Part shown: in pieces, positions 1 through 5,500 of the stretch
How the letters are laid out: each line of letters starts with the position of its first letter
How positions within the stretch are numbered: position 1 is the first letter of the stretch
Assembly: GCA_946480995.1 (NCBI GenBank)
Contig: CAMLMF010000159.1
Location: 1 to 6,309, forward strand
DNA length: 6,309 nt
Reading direction: 5' to 3'
From: an uncultured Bdellovibrio sp.
GTDB taxonomy: Bacteria; Bdellovibrionota; Bdellovibrionia; Bdellovibrionales; Bdellovibrionaceae
Made by a program: the position numbers and the translations under genes
Notes under the pieces: generated by a model
Databases searched by the model: none
What the model saw: the letters and a program-made list of their open reading frames with translations, nothing else
What the model was told of the DNA's origin: nothing

Positions 1-918
1 AATATCAAAGTGTGGGAAACCGGCCGGATCTTGCAAACTATGCACGTACCGAACGGCGTGGATCGGATTTCAGGTCAAAGTTATCAAGCTATGCTGCAAA
101 GTCTGCGACCGAAAAGTTATAGCCTTGTGACATTCCCTTTCGGGGATACAGGTGATTTGTTGTCGGGAACCTTGGCTGGAACTGTGATTCCTGCCCCGGG
201 AACTTTTGGCGCGGTGAACAGCTATAATGATGTTTATATCGGTGCACCAACGGCTGCGGAAATTATCAATCGCATGACCAATAAGTCAGCGACACATGAC
301 GTGCAAGGGTCTTTGCAGGGGTTATCTTGGAGATCAGGGACTGCAAAAACTTATTTCACCAACACGTCCACGGTCGTGTGTGAGGGCGATATCATCGTGA
401 ACGGCACGGTGCTGTTGAACTCTGCAAATATTCAAACGATTACGGGATGTCGTATTTATGCGACGGGGCCGATCTTTATACAGGGACCTCTGAATATCTC
501 TTCGCCGACCGGCAACAGTGCTTTGTCGAACTTGCAGCTTTCAAGTTCTGTGGCGATTATGATGGGTATTGGGATGGAAGCCATTGGCGTGCGCCAAGGT
601 TACAGCTTGCCTACCCGGGGTGATACTGGTGGTTATGGCGTGATGAATACCGTCGCGGCGGAAGCTGCCAATATCGGCGCGGCAAATATACAAGATGCGA
701 TGAGGCACTCTTCGCGTCGTGTGCAGTTCTCTCGCTTGTTGTTGAATGCTCCACAAGTGCACAGTCGTTATAATGATGTTTTCCGGGGAACTATTATTGC
801 GGAAATCGCAGTGATGTCGCCAGGCGAATTCGTTTATTATTTCGATGATGTTTTCTTGAACTCGTCGATTGAGATCCTGCCTTTGTTGCATGGACCTAGT
901 ATTTTGCGCGTAAAATAA
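1..918 (+). CDS. 3' part of a predicted secreted beta-rich surface protein, function unknown
   Basis: The frame is open from the first base (reading N-I-K before the GTG at 10) to the TAA at 916-918. No ribosome binding site is visible before that GTG, so the gene most likely begins upstream of the window and 305 residues are seen. I do not recognise the family with certainty. The visible part is rich in Thr, Ser, Asn, Gly and Val with few charged residues, as in exported beta-structured proteins. A central stretch (about residues 123-160) reads VVCEGDIIVNGTVLL...TGCRIYATGPIFIQG: short strands with turns and two cysteines that could pair. The C-terminal segment (FRGTIIAEIAVMSPGEFVYYFDDVF) resembles the 'G-x-I-[IV]-A ... 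G-x-F-x-Y-D' ending seen in some PilX-like and polymer-forming surface proteins. That similarity is from memory and weak. There is no membrane segment in the visible part and no clear terminator directly after the stop. Confidence 0.75.
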   Translation, partial: NIKVWETGRILQTMHVPNGVDRISGQSYQAMLQSLRPKSYSLVTFPFGDTGDLLSGTLAGTVIPAPGTFGAVNSYNDVYIGAPTAAEIINRMTNKSATHDVQGSLQGLSWRSGTAKTYFTNTSTVVCEGDIIVNGTVLLNSANIQTITGCRIYATGPIFIQGPLNISSPTGNSALSNLQLSSSVAIMMGIGMEAIGVRQGYSLPTRGDTGGYGVMNTVAAEAANIGAANIQDAMRHSSRRVQFSRLLLNAPQVHSRYNDVFRGTIIAEIAVMSPGEFVYYFDDVFLNSSIEILPLLHGPSILRVK

Positions 919-960
919 TCTCATTTTGATACATGCGGAGAGTGAGTGCCGAGCACGGGG

Positions 961-1118
961 GATTTGAGCCTTGGATTTTTCAAGGCTTCCCTGGCGCTGC
1001 GGTCGGCACGCCGTCCGGGCTCTGTTGCCGCCCGCCGGTAGGCGGGTTCGCGCCATCGTGGCGCCGGCAAAGGCCGACCTCCGACCATGGAATCCTTGAA
1101 AAATCCAAGTCTCAAATC
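961..1118. repeat. Large imperfect palindrome with GC-rich core (REP/MITE-like structured element)
   Basis: The outer arms 961-990 and 1089-1118 are reverse complements at 28 of 30 positions. Each arm contains its own short inverted repeat, CCTTG/CAAGG in the left arm. Inside, GGTCGG at 1001-1006 pairs with CCGACC at 1074-1079; a second copy of CCGACC at 1081-1086 could substitute. The 98 bases between the outer arms are about 76% G+C by count, far above the flanking DNA. Both strands happen to stay open through it, giving arginine- and proline-rich shadow frames that I do not consider genes. The architecture suits a dispersed intergenic palindromic repeat or a non-autonomous mobile element, or a structured RNA. 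No target-site duplication is evident. There is no T-run directly after the right arm (it is followed by TTTGTGG), so it does not look like a simple terminator. Confidence 0.8.
1025..1070 (+). other. Two-hairpin core nested in the palindrome (cloverleaf-like fold)
   Basis: TTGCCG at 1025-1030 pairs with CGGCAA at 1065-1070. It encloses two perfect adjacent hairpins: CCCGCC-GGTA-GGCGGG at 1031-1046, and GCGCCA-TCG-TGGCGC at 1050-1064. Together with the outer stems this makes a branched fold with all stems properly nested. Several independent perfect stems in register are hard to ascribe to GC-richness alone, although no folding energy was computed. The fold could form as cruciform DNA or as RNA; the sequence alone does not say which. 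Confidence 0.65.
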
Positions 1119-1224
1119 TTTGTGGTCTTCATCATCTGCTTTTTTATCAATTAAGTAGCTTCTGCGGCCTTGCCTTTAATAGGTGCCTCTTGTCATTGGG
1201 TGGGGCTTCTGGCTTCGCGGGTTC

Positions 1225-1252
1225 TTGTGATCGTCATCTCTCTATATATATG
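1225..1252 (+). promoter_or_regulatory. Possible sigma-70-type promoter
   Basis: TTGTGA at 1225-1230 is followed after 16 bases by TATATG at 1247-1252, inside a TATATATAT run. Matches to the consensus are partial. AT-rich runs produce such hits by chance, so this is a weak call. If real, it would make a transcript from about 1260 reading toward the lipoprotein gene, either a long leader or a small RNA. Confidence 0.2.
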
Positions 1253-1410
1253 TACGAATCGATGTGGTGGGGGTATTTGGGCTTCGCCTAAATTGTCTGT
1301 CTCGTGGTGAGAAATTAAGTTTGTTTTATGTGGTTGTTTTCATGTGTGAATCTCTCAAGAAGTTTGTCTCGGTGTGAAACGTTTTCAGACGATGTGACGC
1401 TTTTGGGTAT

Positions 1411-1420
1411 GCCAATTGGC
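1411..1420. promoter_or_regulatory. Perfect 10-bp palindrome GCCAATTGGC, possible activator site
   Basis: GCCAATTGGC is perfectly self-complementary and lies about 136 bases before the start predicted for the sigma-54-type promoter at 1520-1536. Enhancer-binding activators of sigma-54 promoters usually bind dyad sites roughly 80-150 bases upstream, so the position fits. The site is short and stands alone, and no regulator can be named. Confidence 0.25.
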
Positions 1421-1519
1421 GGCACTGTCAATGGATCATACGAATAACGAGTGTTTCATAATGATTCCATGGTCCTATAAGTTGTTGAAAGGTCTAAGTG
1501 AATTTGTGGTTGGCATATG

Positions 1520-1536
1520 TTGGCCGGGCTCTTGCT
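1520..1536 (+). promoter_or_regulatory. Sigma-54 (RpoN)-type -24/-12 promoter for the lipoprotein gene
   Basis: The site reads TTGGCCGGGCTCTTGCT. It matches the YTGGCACG-N4-TTGCW consensus at TGGC (1521-1524), the following G (1527) and TTGCT (1532-1536), with two mismatches in between. The invariant GG (1522-1523) and GC (1534-1535) are exactly 10 bases apart, the spacing this sigma factor requires. The predicted transcription start is near 1547, giving a leader of about 20 bases that just includes the ribosome binding site at 1551-1556. No good sigma-70 promoter was found in the same stretch. This position also argues against the upstream in-frame GTG at 1498 as the start codon. Confidence 0.5.
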
Positions 1537-1550
1537 TTATACCTTGGCAT

Positions 1551-1556
1551 AGAGGG
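1551..1556 (+). promoter_or_regulatory. Ribosome binding site deciding the lipoprotein start
   Basis: AGAGGG lies 10 bases before the ATG at 1567. The spacing is slightly long, but this is the only purine-rich Shine-Dalgarno-like sequence near either candidate start. It supports ATG 1567 rather than GTG 1498, which has only AGGTCTAAGT before it. Confidence 0.6.
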
Positions 1557-1566
1557 AAACAAATTT

Positions 1567-2208
1567 ATGAAAACAATTAATCTAGTTACGAAAACATTTA
1601 AGATCTTGTGTCTAATTACTATGACCGCTTTTCTTGCTAACTGTAGCAAGGGTGGTGGCAACTCTTCTGCAGCGGTGAACAATTACCAAATGGTCAATGG
1701 TCTCTGCTATCAAAACGTGAATGGACAGTTGGTGCAACAAGCTAACACGTCTCTGTGCACGTCAGCAGGAACATACCAACTTATCAATGGTATCTGTTAC
1801 CAAAATGCGAATGGACAGTTGATCCAGCAGCCGACTACATCTCTTTGCTCTAACACTGCGGGAACATACCAATATGTAAATGGTGTTTGTTACCAAACTG
1901 TAAATGGTCAATTGATTCCACAAACAAACGCGGCTCTTTGCTCAAACACTGGGAACTATATCATGCAAGGTAACATCTGTTACCAAATCGTGAATGGTCA
2001 ATATATCCAACAACCGAACACATCGCTTTGCTTGAATAACACAAACGGTTCAACGCAGCTTTGTAACGGTTACTTCACAGACGGTTCTCGCTGGGCTTTG
2101 TGTACTGAAGGTGCGACTGGCCAAACTTACAGCGGTAACTACCTAGTGATGGATTGCTCTGGTTACACACTTTATAACCAAGCTAACCAAGTTGTTCGCT
2201 GCCAATAG
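1567..2208 (+). CDS. Cysteine-repeat lipoprotein, function unknown
   Basis: This 213-residue protein starts with a typical export signal: Lys-rich start, hydrophobic stretch from about residue 11, then FLANC-SKGGG with Cys26 as the likely lipidated residue. Asn just before the Cys is unusual for a lipobox (normally Gly, Ala or Ser), so processing is likely but not certain; Ser after the Cys suits outer-membrane sorting. Residues 40-161 are four tandem repeats of 30-31 residues beginning at Tyr40, Tyr70, Tyr101 and Tyr131, with the core pattern NG-x-CYQ-x-x-NGQ and a second Cys 17 residues later. The final ~50 residues differ (NGYFTDGSRW...VVRCQ) and hold four more cysteines. The even cysteine count after the anchor suggests disulfides in the periplasm or at the surface. 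Length, repeats and anchor suggest a structural or binding role, but no enzyme motif is visible. The gene probably stands alone between the sigma-54-type promoter and the terminator at 2285-2348. Confidence 0.85.
   Translation: MKTINLVTKTFKILCLITMTAFLANCSKGGGNSSAAVNNYQMVNGLCYQNVNGQLVQQANTSLCTSAGTYQLINGICYQNANGQLIQQPTTSLCSNTAGTYQYVNGVCYQTVNGQLIPQTNAALCSNTGNYIMQGNICYQIVNGQYIQQPNTSLCLNNTNGSTQLCNGYFTDGSRWALCTEGATGQTYSGNYLVMDCSGYTLYNQANQVVRCQ
1684..2049 (+). repeat. Four in-frame tandem coding repeats (~90-93 bp)
   Basis: Repeat units start at 1684, 1774, 1867 and 1957, so the spacings are 90, 93 and 90 bases. They encode YQ-x-[VI]NG-x-CYQ-x-x-NGQ-[LY]-[VI]-x-Q followed by LC. The fourth unit has drifted at its start (YIMQGNICYQ). 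DNA similarity is clear in blocks such as TGTTACCAAA and AATGG[AT]CA but is not perfect, so the duplication is not recent. Such arrays can gain or lose units between strains. Confidence 0.85.
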
Positions 2209-2230
2209 TCCTCGAGTTGAAACTTAAAAT

Positions 2231-2254
2231 GCGGCGCACCAATAAGTGCGTCGC
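2231..2254 (+). other. Hairpin after the lipoprotein gene
   Basis: GCGGCGCAC (2231-2239) and GTGCGTCGC (2246-2254) form a 9-bp stem with one G-T pair and a 6-base loop, 22 bases after the stop codon. TCTCTAAAAAAA follows, so on the + strand there is no U-tract. It may protect the mRNA 3' end or act as a weak first-stage stop before the stronger terminator at 2285-2348. Confidence 0.45.
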
Positions 2255-2284
2255 TCTCTAAAAAAATAACTTTAAAAATTTAGG

Positions 2285-2348
2285 CCCTTTTGCCGATGGA
2301 TTCGCGGACCCCCTCTGTTTGCGTAAGACATCAGCAAAAGGGTTTTTT
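2285..2348 (+). terminator. Intrinsic terminator with a large C-rich loop
   Basis: CCCTTTTGC at 2285-2293 pairs perfectly with GCAAAAGGG at 2334-2342. The stem continues inward with GATG/CATC after one mismatch, to 14 positions in total. A run of six T follows at 2343-2348. The loop is about 30 bases (2299-2328), unusually large for a terminator, and contains CCCCCTCT. It should end the lipoprotein transcript and insulate smc. Confidence 0.75.
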
Positions 2349-2424
2349 AATTTCGCGACGCGATAAATACCCTTAAAACTCTGCTTAACTTTTCAGCTTC
2401 TGCCTTCCTTTTCACAGCGTCTTG

Positions 2425-2453
2425 TTGACATACTTCCCAACACTCGCGAGAGT
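2425..2453 (+). promoter_or_regulatory. Probable smc promoter (perfect -35, weak -10)
   Basis: TTGACA at 2425-2430 is a perfect -35 hexamer. At the ideal 17-base spacing lies GAGAGT (2448-2453), which keeps the two most important -10 positions (A2 and T6) but matches the consensus at only 3 of 6. No better -10 was found nearby. Transcription would start near 2460, giving a leader of about 45 bases to the smc start codon. Confidence 0.35.
2441..2453. promoter_or_regulatory. Dyad overlapping the putative smc -10 region
   Basis: CACTC (2441-2445) and GAGTG (2449-2453) are separated by GCGA, giving a 5-bp stem with a 4-base centre; CTCGCGAG (2443-2450) within it is also a perfect 8-bp palindrome. 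Its overlap with the predicted -10 would suit a repressor site. The regulator is unknown. Confidence 0.3.
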
Positions 2454-2465
2454 GAAATGGCCTTT

Positions 2466-2479
2466 GGTCTAGCTAGACC
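2466..2479. promoter_or_regulatory. Perfect 14-bp palindrome in the smc leader
   Basis: GGTCTAGCTAGACC is perfectly self-complementary. It lies 14 bases before the smc Shine-Dalgarno sequence. As DNA it could be an operator for a dimeric regulator; as RNA it would form GGTCT/AGACC with an AGCT loop. There is no T-run after it, so it is not a terminator. Confidence 0.4.
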
Positions 2480-2492
2480 TAGGGCGGTATTT

Positions 2493-2498
2493 GAGGGG
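2493..2498 (+). promoter_or_regulatory. Ribosome binding site deciding the smc start
   Basis: GAGGGG lies 7 bases before the GTG at 2506, good Shine-Dalgarno spacing. The in-frame TTG at 2491 overlaps this site and cannot use it. Smc proteins also typically begin M-x-[LIF]-[KR]-x-[LI]-x-[LI]-x-GFKSF, which fits translation from 2506. Confidence 0.75.
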
Positions 2499-2505
2499 AA
2501 CTCCA

Positions 2506-5500
2506 GTGAGAATTAAAAAAATTGAACTGATCGGTTTTAAGTCTTTTAAAGATCGCACCGTCATCCATTTTGACGCAGGCATCACGGGTATCGTGGGACC
2601 TAACGGTTGCGGTAAGTCGAATATCGTCGACGCTTTGATGTGGGTCATGGGTGACCAATCAGCTAAAGACTTGCGTGCATCGCAAATGACAGACGTTATC
2701 TTCGGCGGAGCTGAAGGTTACGCGCCATTGGGTATGTGTGAAGTGTCGTTGACGCTTGAAAATGACGGCGGCGCCTTCCCAGTTAAATACATCAAACATT
2801 CAGAAATCATGGTCACACGTCGCCTGCACAGAAGCGGCGAGGGTGAATACTTCATCAATAAAGAACCAGCTCGTCTTAAAGATCTGCAAGAGATCTTCAT
2901 GGATACGGGTGCGGGCTCTAAAGGTTTCTCGATCATCGCTCAAGGTATGATCGGTAAGATCATCACTTCGAAACCTGAAGACCGTCGTATGCTGATTGAA
3001 GAAGCAGCCGGTATTACAAAGTTCAAAGCGCGTAAAAAAGAATCGCAACGTAAGTTGATTTCTACGGATCAAAACTTAGTGCGTTTGCAAGACATCATCG
3101 GCGAATTAAAACGCCAAATCGATTCTTTGCAAAGACAAGCTCAGCGTGCTGAACGTTACCGCAATATCAAAAACCAAATTGAAGATTTGGATTTGTGGTT
3201 GTCGTCAGCTCAATACATCGAACTAAAGCGTGCTGCTGATGAAGCGCAAGCGATCTTCGATGAAGCCCAAAGCATGGAAATCGAAGGCGAATCAAACCTT
3301 TCGACTTTGCAAGGCCAACTTGAAGTTCTGAAATTGCAAATCTTAGAAAAAGAAAAAGCGGTTGAAGAGCAGCAAACAGAGTTTTTCACGAAACAATCCT
3401 CTGTTCAGAAAAAAGAGATGGAGATCCAAGAACTTCGTTTCGAAATCGAACAAGCTCGTCGTAATGAACAGATGACCGGTTCGATCTTGCAAGAACAGCA
3501 AGCTCGTCAGGAGCTTCTTGCTCGTGACAAAGCAAACTTGGACGAACAAGTTGCCGAGTTAAAAGAAGAAGCAGAGTCGTTGACCGCGCAATTCACGCAA
3601 AAAAATGACATCTACCAAAACTTCAACTCACGCATTTCTCAAGTTGACGAAGATTTGACGACCAAACGTCGTGAACTATTCGCGGTGGGACAATCTGAAT
3701 CGTCCTTGGATGCTCGAGTCAATTCTTTGACGTCACAAATTGCAGACATCACAGAACGCCAAGATAACGAACAACTGGTTTTGAACGAACTGCGTGAAAA
3801 GCAAGTTGAGTTCGAAGGTCGTCGTAAAAAAGTATTCAACGAACTAGAAAAAGAACGCCAAATGCAATTGGATTTGGCGAACGACGTCGATTCTTTTGAA
3901 GCCAACAAGAAAATCTTGATGGAATCAGCGGCGACGAAAAAACTAGAAGTCGATCAGTTCAAAGATTCTTTGAATGAAGTGGCTTCGCGTTTGTACGGTC
4001 TAGAAAACTTGCAAAATAACTTCGAGGGTTTCCAAGAAGGTGTGAAGCAAGTCATGTTGTGGCAAAAAACTCGCACGCAGGAATTGATGGCCGATGGTTC
4101 GGTCGTGAATCACTTCCAGCCGGTTTCTGAAGTCGTCGAAGTTCCAGCGGAATACGAAGTGGCGATGGAAGCGGCTTTGGGCTCACGCCTGCAAATGCTT
4201 CTTTCTTCAGATGCGAACATCGCAGTTGATGCAGTTTCGCATTTAAAAGAAAATAAATCCGGACGTTCAAGCTTCTTGTCTGCAAATGACAAAGGTCTTT
4301 CATTCCACCGTTCTGAAGCGCCAGTAAATGAAGCCGGTGTTCAGGCTGTATTAAAAGATGTTGTTAAGGCCGCTGACAAATTCCAAAACACAGTGGCTTA
4401 TCTTTTAGATGGCGTTGTGATTGTTGATTCTATCCGCACAGCATTGGCTCTTCGCCCACGTTACGAAGGTTGGACTTTCGTGACTCAGGACGGGGACACG
4501 TTAACAGCTGACGGTGTTTTGACGGGTGGTTCTTCTGAATCAGCGGATTCGGGCGTTTTAAAACGTCGCCGTGAAATCAAAGAATTGTCAGACAAAAAAC
4601 AAGAGTTCGCTGGAAAGTTGGCTCTTGCGCAAGCTTCTTTAAAGAAAACAGAAGAGCAATTAAACAACGTTGTGAACGACTTCGAAGGTGCGCAAAAACG
4701 CAAAATCGAACAAGAGATCAAAGTCACAGAATTGCGTAAAGATCTTGAACGTGGCGAAAACGAATTGGCCAACGCGCAACAAGCGGTTGAACGCCAAGAG
4801 CGCGAGCTTAAAAAAATTACTGAACAAGTAGAGCTTCAAGAACAAAAACTTGAAGAATTAAATGCGGCTTTATTGGAAGCGCGTGAAAAGAAAACTCTTC
4901 TAGAAATGGAAGTAGAAACTTTAACGTCTGAATTCAATACAATCCGCCAAGGCTTTGATGGCTTGCAAGCTGAAGTGACGGACTTACAGGTTAAATCCGC
5001 TTCTAAAACGCAAGAATATCAAGGTGTCTTAAGACAACTTGAAATGGTGACTAAATCATTAGGTGATTTAGAAGGCCAATTAACAAGAATGTCCGAAGAA
5101 GCCCAAGGCTATAACTCTCAGATGACTGAGAGCCAAATGAACTTGGAAGAAAAGAAAATCGAATTCGAACGCTTGGTCAACGAAGTGGAAGGTTTGAAAC
5201 TTCAAGTAGCCCGTACGAAAAATGATTACGAGTTGATGTCAGAAACTGCACGTGAAATTGAAGATCAAGCTATGTCTTCGCAACGTGCACGCAATGAACG
5301 TCAGCACAAAATGAACGACTCTCAATTGAAGCTTGAACAAGCTAAAATGAAAGAGCAGTACTTGATCGATCAAGTGCGTGAACGTTACATGCTAAATCTT
5401 CCGGACGTGGTTGAAAAATACGCGAACCGCGAAGGGGACTTCGCAACTGCGGACACTGAACTTAAAGAGCTTCGCGAAAAATTAGCGAAGATCGGTGAAG

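Larger units (their letters stand above)
1119..1519. other. Gene-free stretch upstream of the lipoprotein
   Basis: About 400 bases with no convincing coding frame on either strand: stops are frequent and there are no start codons with good ribosome binding sites. Base composition is mixed and T/G-rich on the + strand. It holds a small hairpin at 1277-1291 (TTGGGC-TTC-GCCTAA), a possible weak promoter near 1225-1252 and a perfect 10-bp palindrome at 1411-1420, but nothing recognisable as an RNA family. It may serve as the upstream control region of the promoter at 1520-1536. Confidence 0.6.

Noticed and set aside
541..1056. A 171-codon open frame on the - strand
   Set aside because: It overlaps the secreted-protein gene and the palindrome, with no family resemblance or ribosome binding site; a shadow frame.
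933..1154. A 73-codon + strand frame and a 64-codon - strand frame (921-1115) through the palindrome
   Set aside because: Both frames are open because the GC-rich palindrome contains few stops. The products are arginine/proline-rich, have no good ribosome binding sites, and mirror each other through the inverted repeat. They are likely to be mis-annotated as hypothetical proteins.
1498..1566. Upstream GTG start extending the lipoprotein by 23 residues
   Set aside because: It would place the sigma-54-type promoter inside the coding region and put a non-signal sequence before a normal lipoprotein signal peptide. ATG 1567 has the better ribosome binding site.
1684..2049. Tandem repeats considered as a CRISPR array
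   Set aside because: The ~90-bp units are in frame, encode a conserved peptide pattern and have no alternating repeat/spacer structure.
2353..2363. Palindrome TCGCG-A-CGCGA after the terminator
   Set aside because: Short, odd-centred and with no loop able to form a hairpin; could be chance, and nothing nearby gives it a role.
2491..2505. TTG start extending Smc by five residues
   Set aside because: The TTG overlaps the GAGGGG ribosome binding site; GTG 2506 has correct spacing and gives the standard Smc N-terminus.
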